IMG/VR virus record: IMGVR_UViG_3300048033_000815 | Span: 1 to 42,717 of that record | Reading direction: 5' to 3' (one strand) | Origin: a virus | DNA: 42,717 bases | Shown: positions 13,240 to 20,007 of the stretch, piece by piece | Numbering within the stretch: position 1 is the first letter of the stretch | Layout: each line of letters opens with the position of its first letter | Notes under the pieces: model-generated | What the model was told of the DNA's origin: nothing | Database searches by the model: none | The model's input: the letters and a program-made list of their open reading frames with translations, nothing else | Program-made: the position numbers and the translations under genes

Positions 13240-14319
13240 ATGGCTAACAAGATTAAGTTTCTAAAACAGATTAAACTGCGTGATGGCAGTGAAAAGTGGG
13301 CGTTTAACCCGCCGCAATACATTAAAGAACGCCTGCAGGTAGGCTTTGAACAGTTTGATGCCCGGATTGATGCCGTTCATAGGTGCATGGAGATAGATTC
13401 TCTGCACCAGCGATACTTAGCCGACAAAGATGACATTGTTTATGTCAACAGCAACACTGTACTAGGTATGCTGGGCTACTATAAGCAGACGCAGGCTTGG
13501 TCACGTTTGGCTGACAACAGTAAACGCACCTACAATCAGCTTATAAAAGGGCTTTCTGTGATCAAATTGGGGTCTGGAAGCACTCTATTCATCGATATGT
13601 TGGCCCAAAACGTGCGTAAAGACCATGTACAGAAGCTGTACGCCTATTTGATGGATGAAGTATCGCCACACCGGGCAAGGCACACCATTAAGTTCCTCAA
13701 GCGTGTTTGGAATGTGTGTGAAGCTAACGATAAGCTGCGTGGCAACCCGTTTAAGATCATCCAACTGGACACTGACCCGATCTGTGACGTTGTATGGACA
13801 GAACGGCAGGTAACACGCTTTGTAGAGGCCTCTGACGAGCTAGGCTACTGGTCCATCGGTACACTGGCTTTGCTCTGCTACGACCTCTGTCAGCGCCCCG
13901 GAGACATGCGTCAGCTACGGTGGGACAACTTTGATGGTGAGACCTTCACCTTCGTGCAGGAAAAGACCAAGACCCCCATCATTGTAGATGCAAGCCCTCG
14001 TATCATCTCCCGCATAGTTCCTCGCCACAACCAAGCTGGTGCAGACGAAACTATCGTGAACTACGAGAAGACAGGCAAACCGTATGACAGGTGGAAGTAC
14101 AATGAGATTGCGCAGAAGATCCGCAAACATTGCATGCTGCCTGACCGCTTAAAGATTAAGTTTCTGCGGCACTCTGGTGCAACTGAATTGGCTGAGAACG
14201 GTGCAACTGAAGACCAGATTGCAGCGGTTACAGGCCATAAATCCCGTCAAATGCTTAATATTTATGTCAAAAAGACAAAGAAACTGGCCTCTTCGGCCCA
14301 AAATCTGAGGTTTGGATGA
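13240..14319 (+). CDS. int: tyrosine-family integrase
   Basis: 359 residues. The catalytic domain has the first Arg in LCQRPGDMRQLRW, the second Arg in KFLRHSGATELAENG, TGHKSRQMLNIYV with the nucleophilic Tyr at about residue 342, and the I-x-x-V-T-G-H box. The usual HxxR is KxxR here, a Lys in place of the His. AGGAGG lies 9 bases before ATG 13240 but only 3 before ATG 13234, so the second is preferred. It should recombine attP (candidate core 15641-15683) with a host tRNA-Met gene. Downstream genes are coupled by ATGA. Confidence 0.92.
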   Translation: MANKIKFLKQIKLRDGSEKWAFNPPQYIKERLQVGFEQFDARIDAVHRCMEIDSLHQRYLADKDDIVYVNSNTVLGMLGYYKQTQAWSRLADNSKRTYNQLIKGLSVIKLGSGSTLFIDMLAQNVRKDHVQKLYAYLMDEVSPHRARHTIKFLKRVWNVCEANDKLRGNPFKIIQLDTDPICDVVWTERQVTRFVEASDELGYWSIGTLALLCYDLCQRPGDMRQLRWDNFDGETFTFVQEKTKTPIIVDASPRIISRIVPRHNQAGADETIVNYEKTGKPYDRWKYNEIAQKIRKHCMLPDRLKIKFLRHSGATELAENGATEDQIAAVTGHKSRQMLNIYVKKTKKLASSAQNLRFG

Positions 14320-14462
14320 ATACAGATGTAAGTGCGGCCCGAAAGGCCTTCGAAAGAGAACTACAAAGGCTAACAGGCAAGCCTTCGCAGCAAGCCACTG
14401 AGAGACTGATCGATCTTATCGTAGCAGTCCGTGATGAATTGAGGAAAACCAATGGAAAATGA
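14316..14462 (+). CDS. 48-residue helical protein
   Basis: ATG overlaps the integrase stop (ATGA) and the stop overlaps the next gene. The peptide MNTDVSAARKAFERELQRLT continues as one long amphipathic helix (ERLIDLIVAVRDELRK). With no recognised family, its coupling to the integrase suggests an accessory such as an excision or regulation factor, but this is a guess. Confidence 0.65.
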   Translation: MNTDVSAARKAFERELQRLTGKPSQQATERLIDLIVAVRDELRKTNGK

Positions 14463-14610
14463 GATACCCCGCCACATCCTGTGGGAAATGGAGCAAGTAG
14501 GTGTGATGCCTACCCCTCTGCCCGATGATGTACCTGACGAACCAACCATACCCCGCACATTTGAATACAACATGCCAGAATTGGATCACTCCGGTGAACC
14601 ACCCTTCTGA
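14452..14610 (+). CDS. 52-residue acidic proline-rich protein
   Basis: MENEIPRHILWEMEQVGVMP followed by a Pro/Asp/Glu-rich tail. GAGG lies 7 bases before the ATG, a good ribosome binding site. It overlaps the preceding gene by 11 bases. No recognised domain. Confidence 0.6.
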   Translation: MENEIPRHILWEMEQVGVMPTPLPDDVPDEPTIPRTFEYNMPELDHSGEPPF

Positions 14611-14704
14611 TACCTGCCACGACTGCAAATCGAAACCAGACGTATTCTGGAAAAACTTATGGCTTTGCGCTGTCTGCGGCCTCAAGAGGATGAAGAATGA
14701 TTAA
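14594..14704 (+). CDS. 36-residue zinc-ribbon-like peptide
   Basis: GTG start at 14594, in a different frame from and overlapping both neighbours; the stop lies 8 bases inside thyX. The product has CHDC and CAVC, two CxxC knuckles about 16 residues apart, as in a minimal zinc ribbon, around a Trp/Leu core. The Cys pattern is unlikely by chance, but the start codon is not certain (an upstream TTG is also in frame). Confidence 0.55.
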   Translation: MNHPSDTCHDCKSKPDVFWKNLWLCAVCGLKRMKND

Positions 14705-15347
14705 AGCAACATACATAGACCACATGGGCAACGACCTTACCGTGGCTAACGCAGCACGGGTAAGCTTTGGTAAGACAAGTGTCATGGAAGACAATCCGTG
14801 GGGTCCACCTAAACTAAAAGCAAAAGATGATAAGCTGATCCGCTACCTTGCAGCCCATAAACACATCAGCCCATTCGGGCATTGCTTCGCCAGCTTCCAC
14901 ATCAAGGCTCCCATCTTTGTAGCACGGCAGCTAGTCAAGCATAAATTCCTACGTTGGAACGAAATATCGAGGCGGTACACAACTGAAAATATCGAGTTCT
15001 ATGTACCTGACGTATGGCGTGGTCAGTCGCAGGATAAGAAGCAAGGCTCTGACGGGGAGATACAGCACATTCACATCCAAACATCGCAGCAGATTCCTCT
15101 GACGTTGTATGAGGGTCTCTTGGACAAGGGTGTGTGTGAGGAACAGGCTCGTATGGTGCTACCGCAAAACACAATGACCGAATGGTACTGGTCGGGTAGT
15201 TTGGATGCCTTCTCCGCAATGTGTAACCTACGTTGCAAGCCTGATACGCAAGAAGAGACACGGCAGGTAGCCAACCAGATTGATCGTAAGATGATTGAGC
15301 TATTCCCTGTGTCTTGGGATGCACTGACGGATAGCCAAGATGACTAA
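14697..15347 (+). CDS. thyX: flavin-dependent thymidylate synthase ThyX
   Basis: 216 residues, usual family length. Converts dUMP to dTMP using methylene-tetrahydrofolate, FAD and NADPH. The ThyX motif, normally RHRx7S, is [11 protein letters not shown] at residues 81-91, with both Arg replaced by Lys; the following RRYT is kept. [18 protein letters not shown] and [12 protein letters not shown] near residues 155-190 are typical. AAGAGGA lies 6 bases before the ATG. With NrdJ and MazG it forms the phage's nucleotide-supply set. Confidence 0.95.
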   Translation: MIKATYIDHMGNDLTVANAARVSFGKTSVMEDNPWGPPKLKAKDDKLIRYLAAHKHISPFGHCFASFHIKAPIFVARQLVKHKFLRWNEISRRYTTENIEFYVPDVWRGQSQDKKQGSDGEIQHIHIQTSQQIPLTLYEGLLDKGVCEEQARMVLPQNTMTEWYWSGSLDAFSAMCNLRCKPDTQEETRQVANQIDRKMIELFPVSWDALTDSQDD

Positions 15348-15582
15348 TCTATCTGACCTAGAGCCGATGATTATGGATTGTTGGTCCGTATGTAATGATC
15401 TTGAGACAGTGTTCAAACAGATCGGTGACGGTGAGCGAGATCCTACGCAGGATGAACTGATGAACGCACTGATGGGGATGCAGCAATTGTACCAGTGGAA
15501 GTTTGAGCAACTGTTCTTCAAATATGAACAGGCGATAAAAGAGACCGCCGATGCAAAAAAATATGATTCTATATTGAAATAA
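15340..15582 (+). CDS. 80-residue conserved phage protein
   Basis: [20 protein letters not shown] and the later [20 protein letters not shown] match a small protein of unknown role that I recall from T4-like cyanophages next to nucleotide genes. Predicted all-helical. It overlaps thyX by 8 bases, so it is coupled, and precedes the attP region. Confidence 0.7.
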   Translation: MTNLSDLEPMIMDCWSVCNDLETVFKQIGDGERDPTQDELMNALMGMQQLYQWKFEQLFFKYEQAIKETADAKKYDSILK

Positions 15583-15640
15583 ATAGAATGATGTGGAATA
15601 GAATCGAACCATCAGGATTCGCCTAATGAGTTCAGACACT

Positions 15641-15683
15641 TGGTTGCGGGAGTAGGATTTGAACCTACGACCTTCAGGTTATG
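15641..15683. other. attP: candidate attP core: 3' half of tRNA-fMet
   Basis: On the minus strand the 43 bases run from the anticodon CAT through AACCTGAAGG, the T-arm GTAGG-TTCAAAT-CCTAC, acceptor TCCCGCA, A and CCA. This is the 3' part of an initiator tRNA-Met of the alphaproteobacterial type. No 5' half or acceptor partner TGCGGGA lies upstream, so it is not a functional tRNA gene. A tRNA 3' end 1.3 kb from a tyrosine integrase is the classic form of a phage attachment core that restores the host tRNA on integration. The flank has an AACCC...GGGTT hairpin (15689-15710). Confidence 0.75.
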
Positions 15684-15735
15684 GCTAGAAACCCTATAAA
15701 AAAAAGGGTTATGCAGGACAATAAGTTACTAGCCC

Positions 15736-15790
15736 CATAACTAACTGGCATAACAAAGTGGTTGACTTGTTCACAATTAGGTGTAGCCTG
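15736..15790. promoter_or_regulatory. promoter region between attP and the primase operon
   Basis: Plus strand TTGACT at 15762-15767 with a weak TAGCCT 16 bases on (15784-15789). A leftward variant of the shared element (TGCCAGTTAGTTATG) sits at 15750-15736, in opposite orientation. Downstream, CTAACCC...GGGTTAG (about 15793-15812) forms a leader hairpin before the ribosome binding site (GAGG, 7 bases before ATG 15842). Confidence 0.5.
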
Positions 15791-15841
15791 CGGCTAACCC
15801 GCCCAAGGGTTAGTCCCATGTAAAGGTAATGAGGATAACCT

Positions 15842-16093
15842 ATGAGCAAAGTAAAAATAAGATCACTAGAAGGCGTAGAAGAGTACGCATCAACTAGGCC
15901 GTATGCCTGTGAGACATGCTGCAGTTTAATAAAGGTTGGAGACCCAACACTTCTGGTAGTGTACCTGACAGACCCAACGTTCCTGACAGGTCTAAAAGAA
16001 TTAGATGATGAAAGCGAAGAGATGGGTTCCTACCTGTTTCATCATCACTGCGAAGACTGCGGAGAGATCTTCAGGATCAAGCACAATGTTTAG
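15842..16093 (+). CDS. 83-residue small zinc-finger-like protein
   Basis: CETCCSLIKVGD near residue 24 and HHHCEDCGEIF near residue 67 form a CxxC...HxxC-type metal site. The middle is hydrophobic and acidic (VVYLTDPTFLTGL). First gene after the attP-region promoter and overlapping the primase by 8 bases, so it may act in replication, for example as a DNA- or primase-binding factor (inference). Confidence 0.7.
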   Translation: MSKVKIRSLEGVEEYASTRPYACETCCSLIKVGDPTLLVVYLTDPTFLTGLKELDDESEEMGSYLFHHHCEDCGEIFRIKHNV

Positions 16094-16856
16094 TTACAAA
16101 GAACAGGTCAGCGTGGTGCAGAAGATCAAGCTGGCCGATGGTGAACATAAAACACTTACCTGTCCCTTTTGTGGGGGCAGGAACAAGTTCACCTTAGACC
16201 GGTTCGACGGTGTTCTGGTATGGAACTGTTTTAGAGCCTCTTGCAACGCTAAAGGTAGTCTGCGTGGTAAGCGTGATATAACCGCACTCAAGAACTATGT
16301 CGGCGGCACACCTACCCGGCGGTCAGTTAAGAAGCTTAACCAGTTACCCGCTATGACCGTATCTGTGCGTAAGCATGCACCCGCTGTTAAATACTTAGAA
16401 GATGTAAATTCTATGGAAGCCTACGAATCAGGTAGGATAAAGATTAGATACCTACCAACAGAAAACCGGGTTCTTTTTTATACAAATGATGGCACAGGTG
16501 CTGTTGGGAGAGCCTTAGACGGGCGTCTACCCAAGTGGTGGAAGTATGGTGATACCACACAAGGCATAACTGTAGGTTCAGGACAACACGCTGTTTTAGT
16601 TGAAGATATTGCTTCTGCATGCGCTGTTAGTAGGCTTGAGGGTGTTGTAGGCTTCGCCCTACTAGGCACGAATTTAACTAACGAAATAAAACAGCAATTA
16701 GTTAAGTACATAAAAGTAACATTAGTACTTGACAATGATGCGAGTAGTAAAGCAGTGTACTTATCTAAGAAGCATGGTGTAGTAACAAACCTACGCTTAA
16801 CAAAAGAGGATCTAAAATGCTTGTCGCTGCGGGAAATCCAAAAGGTAATAGACTAA
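16086..16856 (+). CDS. DNA primase (zinc finger plus TOPRIM)
   Basis: 256 residues from ATG 16086 (AGGA 9 bases upstream). The N-terminal zinc finger has C26, C29, C48 and C53 (CPFCGG, CFRASC). The TOPRIM core has Glu173 in LVEDIASA and D216/D218 in LVLDNDAS. This corresponds to the primase half of T7 gp4-type proteins; the helicase half is the separate gene at 17449-18666. It should make RNA primers for lagging-strand synthesis by the phage PolA. Confidence 0.88.
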   Translation: MFSYKEQVSVVQKIKLADGEHKTLTCPFCGGRNKFTLDRFDGVLVWNCFRASCNAKGSLRGKRDITALKNYVGGTPTRRSVKKLNQLPAMTVSVRKHAPAVKYLEDVNSMEAYESGRIKIRYLPTENRVLFYTNDGTGAVGRALDGRLPKWWKYGDTTQGITVGSGQHAVLVEDIASACAVSRLEGVVGFALLGTNLTNEIKQQLVKYIKVTLVLDNDASSKAVYLSKKHGVVTNLRLTKEDLKCLSLREIQKVID

Positions 16857-17023
16857 GGGGTGTATACACTTGGGCATACTTAGCAACCTGTGTTAAATCC
16901 CGTGCGGTTAGATACTTAGTCTCTTGCAATGCGCTGTGTGATAAATTTGGTGTTCCTAACGCCCTTGCTTTATCAACAAAAGGTGTACACCCCCCTTCTG
17001 CTCCACCTTCTTACGATATATAA
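16817..17023 (+). CDS. 68-residue protein overlapping the primase 3' end
   Basis: The ATG lies 40 bases inside the primase gene, in another frame, behind a strong Shine-Dalgarno (AGAGGA, 6 bases before). The product has two or three Cys and Arg-rich stretches (TWAYLATCVKSRAVRYLV, NALCDKFGVPNALAL). No recognised family. The ribosome binding site and continuous sense favour a gene; the downstream part is intergenic otherwise. Confidence 0.5.
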   Translation: MLVAAGNPKGNRLRGVYTWAYLATCVKSRAVRYLVSCNALCDKFGVPNALALSTKGVHPPSAPPSYDI

Positions 17024-17128
17024 AATATATCTGCGGCGATAACATTGCTGCGTAACATTATATATCCGTCGAGATACCGACGTTAAACAAACGGGCGATA
17101 AATCGTCCTCAAAAGAAGGAATGGGACC

Positions 17129-17332
17129 ATAAAAGCACGAGGAATTGTAGTCATTGATTATGACATCGACGGCGGTTTTAGAGAAGCCGCAGAGGAACAA
17201 TCACGTTTGGAAGAAGCAATCGCAGGGATTGTTAAAGGCAACAAGCGTGTAGTCTTCCATCAGGTAGATATGAAGGAACGCCGGGGTGACCAAAGCCCGG
17301 ACATCAGCAAGATGAAGTTCCGTCAGAACTAA
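17129..17332 (+). CDS. conserved phage protein with an apparent ATA start codon
   Basis: The frame reads KARGIVVIDYDIDGGFREA and ends KRVVFHQVDMKERRGD-QSPDISKMKF, a short conserved phage protein as I recall it. There is no ATG, GTG or TTG before residue 27; the expected start position holds ATA, with AAGGA 8 bases upstream. Either AUA is used as a start, or the gene is newly broken by one G-to-A change, or there is an assembly error. A three-codon ORF (ATGGGACCATAA) overlaps the site and could couple. Confidence 0.6.
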   Translation: MKARGIVVIDYDIDGGFREAAEEQSRLEEAIAGIVKGNKRVVFHQVDMKERRGDQSPDISKMKFRQN

Positions 17333-17358
17333 CTGACAACACATAACAAATTAAGAAA

Positions 17359-17390
17359 AAGCCCTCAGTCGAAAGATTGGGGGTTTTTTT
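17359..17390 (+). terminator. intrinsic terminator before the helicase gene
   Basis: A 12-pair stem (17359-17370 with 17375-17386) closes on a GAAA tetraloop and is followed by TTTTTTT. It would reduce read-through from the primase operon into the helicase gene, so that gene needs its own promoter or antitermination. Confidence 0.8.
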
Positions 17391-17448
17391 ATTTCTGCTA
17401 GGTGTTATTCTAGGTGGCACAATTAAAACCACTAAGGACGGCAGACCT

Positions 17449-18666
17449 ATGGAGCAACAACTAATAAAAACAATACTGAACAACGCCACTTACCTAGAGA
17501 ATCAGGCTAACTTGCGGCGTAGTTTATTCAGTGACGATTTCGCAGCGATCTATGATTTGGTCAAAGAAGCACATGGCAAATACGAACATGATATTAGCCC
17601 GGATGAAGTGTACAGCTTATGGCTGTCGCAAAACCCTGTGGCTACATCCGCTGAGATCCACGAAGTCCGTGATGTTGTAGACCAGATCAAGCATGCAGAA
17701 GCTATAAGCTCTGACATTGCATCTGATGTAATCAACAACCTTTGGCGCAAAGACATAGGGCGTGAGGTAGCCAACTTAGGCATCAACATGTCTGAGGGTG
17801 ATCCCAGCGCCCTACGCCGCTTACAGACGCTCCTAGAGCGCATCTCAGACAGCTACATGCCAGATGATTTCGGTGAAGACATCACTGATGATATTTACGA
17901 GCTTCTGGCAGAAGTTTCTGATGATAATAAGTTCGCATTCAATATCTCTACCCTGTCCCGTCATCTGTACGGCCTCGGCGGCGGCGACTTTGCTATTGTA
18001 GCAGCTCGACCCGAAACTGGTAAGTCAGCGTTCATGGTGAGCATCTGCGCTGCACCCGGCGGGTTCTGTAGCCAAGGGGCCAAGGTTCTGTATCTGGGCA
18101 ATGAAGAAAAGAGCATGCGTACCAAGCTTCGTGCTGTGCAGGCTTGTTCTAACATGACCCGTGAGCAAATCGCAGAGAAGCCAGACCTAGCAAATTCTGT
18201 TTACATGAGCATTAGGGACAAGCTGATCTTTAAAGACACTCAGGATTGGGATCTTGATAAGATCAACGCCTATTGTGAGCGTGTTAAATGCGATATTTTA
18301 ATTATAGATCAGGCGGATAAGGTTCACATTGCTGGTAATTACAACTCGTCACATGAGCGCATTCGTGAGTTGTACAGGAGCCTTCGTGAGGTAGCCAAAC
18401 GACACAACTGTGCAGTGATTGCGGTTTCACAGGCATCCGCTGATGCAGAGGGCAAGACCCGCATCGACTTCTCAATGCTTGAAGGTTCCAAGACGGGCAA
18501 GGCTGCGGAAGCAGACGTAATCATCGGTATCGGTAAAGCCGCTGGCGGCGGCGACGATGAACAGAACACTGAGCGTTGTTTGTACATATCCAAGAACAAG
18601 CTGTCAGGTTTTCACGGTGCCATTTACTGCAAAATCGAACCGGAGGTATCACGCTATGCTGAATAA
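17449..18666 (+). CDS. DnaB/SF4-type replicative helicase
   Basis: 405 residues from ATG 17449 (AAGGA 10 bases upstream; longer extension would enter the terminator). Walker A is ARPETGKS at 186-193, Walker B ILIIDQAD near 285, then VIAVSQAS and SMLEGSKTGKAAEAD, the RecA-fold motifs of hexameric replicative helicases. The N-terminal 130 residues are helical as in DnaB. It should unwind ahead of the phage polymerase and pair with the separate primase at 16086-16856. It ends inside the next gene. Confidence 0.9.
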   Translation: MEQQLIKTILNNATYLENQANLRRSLFSDDFAAIYDLVKEAHGKYEHDISPDEVYSLWLSQNPVATSAEIHEVRDVVDQIKHAEAISSDIASDVINNLWRKDIGREVANLGINMSEGDPSALRRLQTLLERISDSYMPDDFGEDITDDIYELLAEVSDDNKFAFNISTLSRHLYGLGGGDFAIVAARPETGKSAFMVSICAAPGGFCSQGAKVLYLGNEEKSMRTKLRAVQACSNMTREQIAEKPDLANSVYMSIRDKLIFKDTQDWDLDKINAYCERVKCDILIIDQADKVHIAGNYNSSHERIRELYRSLREVAKRHNCAVIAVSQASADAEGKTRIDFSMLEGSKTGKAAEADVIIGIGKAAGGGDDEQNTERCLYISKNKLSGFHGAIYCKIEPEVSRYAE

Positions 18667-18958
18667 TGAAGTGACATTGTTGGCCGAAATAGAAAACGCA
18701 CGGCAAAAGTCTGCGACAGATACTAGCTACAATAAAACCGCAAGTAAAAACCTAGCGAAGCTAGAGCTTGCTCTGGAGTTTCTGCGTTTAGGGGGTGACG
18801 GTATTAGGGTTTACCAAGATCACCTAACCATAGACCAGAAGTACCACGTTACACTGTCCGGTAAGAAATGGCGGGTTTTCGGTAAAAACAAATGGTATCC
18901 ATACGGAGACCCGCAGACCCTTCTGCATAAACTGCGGGGTTCTTCTGATGCTGAGTGA
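18656..18958 (+). CDS. 100-residue protein of unknown function
   Basis: ATG 18656 lies inside the end of the helicase gene, with GGAGG 9 bases before it. The start MLNNEVTLLAEIENARQKSA is helical, followed by a beta-rich segment with aromatic residues (YHVTLSGKKWRVFGKNKWYP). No recognised family. The helicase-coupled position suggests a replication accessory, not shown. Confidence 0.65.
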   Translation: MLNNEVTLLAEIENARQKSATDTSYNKTASKNLAKLELALEFLRLGGDGIRVYQDHLTIDQKYHVTLSGKKWRVFGKNKWYPYGDPQTLLHKLRGSSDAE

Positions 18959-19109
18959 AGATGACCTGAGAGAATTTTACGAAGAGCTTCTCAAAGACAG
19001 CCAAAAGCGCAGGGACTCTAATAACGAAACCAAGCAGAAGCTTATCAATCGTCAGATAGATCTCCTGCAGGAAATGATCCTCAACCAGAACAAGCTCTGG
19101 AAGCTGTAA
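18948..19109 (+). CDS. 53-residue helical protein
   Basis: Overlaps its neighbour by 11 bases and ends in TAATG with the methyltransferase. Strongly helical with Gln/Glu/Lys content (LREFYEELLKDSQK, KQKLINRQIDLL), probably a short coiled coil. No family recognised. Confidence 0.6.
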   Translation: MLSEDDLREFYEELLKDSQKRRDSNNETKQKLINRQIDLLQEMILNQNKLWKL

Positions 19110-19636
19110 TGGGGAAGAGATCTGATTTTGAAAGACTGCCACGGGACTTCTACAAGACCCCGGCGGCGGCAGTAAAACCGCTAGTACCACACCTGCAAGA
19201 CGTTCAGTCTTTCTGTGAGCCTTGTGCAGGCGATGGTGCTTTAATCAAAACGCTGATCGATGCAGGCCTAACATGCTCTGCGGCATACGACATATATCCG
19301 ATGAGCATTGAGATAGAATGTCTTGATGCTCTGGATCTGAGTGAGCCGCATCTGGGGCGCACGGATGTTATAATTACGAACCCACCTTGGGATCGAAAGA
19401 TCTTGCATCCGATGTTGGAAACTTTCTCAAACCTGCGGCCTACATGGCTCCTGTTTGACAGCGATTGGGTTCACACAAAACAGGCAATGCAGTTCCTTCC
19501 CCGGCTTCGCAAGATCGTAAGCGTGGGGCGGGTTAAGTGGTTCGATAACACCACAGGCAAGGACAACTGTTCTTGGCATCTGTTTGACCGGCATGACCCA
19601 ACAATAACAACAAAATTCTACGGGCGGATGAAATGA
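19109..19636 (+). CDS. DNA adenine N6-methyltransferase
   Basis: 175 residues. Motif I is CEPCAGDGALI (residues 36-46), the S-adenosylmethionine site, and motif IV is DVIITNPPWD with NPPW (about 86-96). The start RLPRDFYKTPAAAVKPL is the pattern of small phage-encoded adenine methyltransferases. Without a visible partner nuclease it is likely a solitary methyltransferase that protects phage DNA from restriction or marks replicated DNA. Target sequence unknown. It overlaps the polymerase exonuclease gene by 4 bases. Confidence 0.82.
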   Translation: MGKRSDFERLPRDFYKTPAAAVKPLVPHLQDVQSFCEPCAGDGALIKTLIDAGLTCSAAYDIYPMSIEIECLDALDLSEPHLGRTDVIITNPPWDRKILHPMLETFSNLRPTWLLFDSDWVHTKQAMQFLPRLRKIVSVGRVKWFDNTTGKDNCSWHLFDRHDPTITTKFYGRMK

Positions 19637-20007
19637 AGAAGATATTGGTTTTAGACCTAGAAACAACGGTACAACGACTTGATGGCAAAATAGACAACTC
19701 CCCCTTCAACCCAGACAACAGATGTGTTTCCGCACACTATTGCTGGTTAGGTGAGCCTGTCCAAACACTGGTGTTCCACCACAACGATAAATCCAACCCT
19801 GACAGCCCAGCGCCTCTGCGTGAGGCTCTAAAGCAGGCTGATGTGATTGTTGCACACAACGCTAAGTTCGATGTGATGTGGTTGATGGAGATGGGCTTCG
19901 AGATCCCAACAGAAGTCTACTGCACGATGATTGGTGAATACGTTCTGGCTAAAGGTCAGCGTCAGCAATTGTCGCTTAAAGCTACAGCGGAAAGGAGAGC
20001 GGCATGA
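19633..20007 (+). CDS. polA: DNA polymerase A, 3'-5' exonuclease part (first half)
   Basis: 124 residues. Exo I has D8 and E10 in LVLDLETT, Exo II has VIVAHNAKFDVMWL (N76, D80). The third exonuclease motif is missing here but is present in the next ORF (YAEAD), so the proofreading domain is divided between two reading frames. The ORF ends at ATGA with the next gene. Natural split, programmed frameshift or sequencing error are all possible; the strong ribosome binding site for the second ORF favours a real split. Confidence 0.82.
   Translation: MKKILVLDLETTVQRLDGKIDNSPFNPDNRCVSAHYCWLGEPVQTLVFHHNDKSNPDSPAPLREALKQADVIVAHNAKFDVMWLMEMGFEIPTEVYCTMIGEYVLAKGQRQQLSLKATAERRAA

Noticed and set aside
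15595-15630. A second tRNA-like T-arm (GGTTCGATTC) beside attP on the minus strand
   Set aside because: The T-stem needs two G-U pairs, there is no matching acceptor strand or acceptable anticodon loop, so no tRNA is called.
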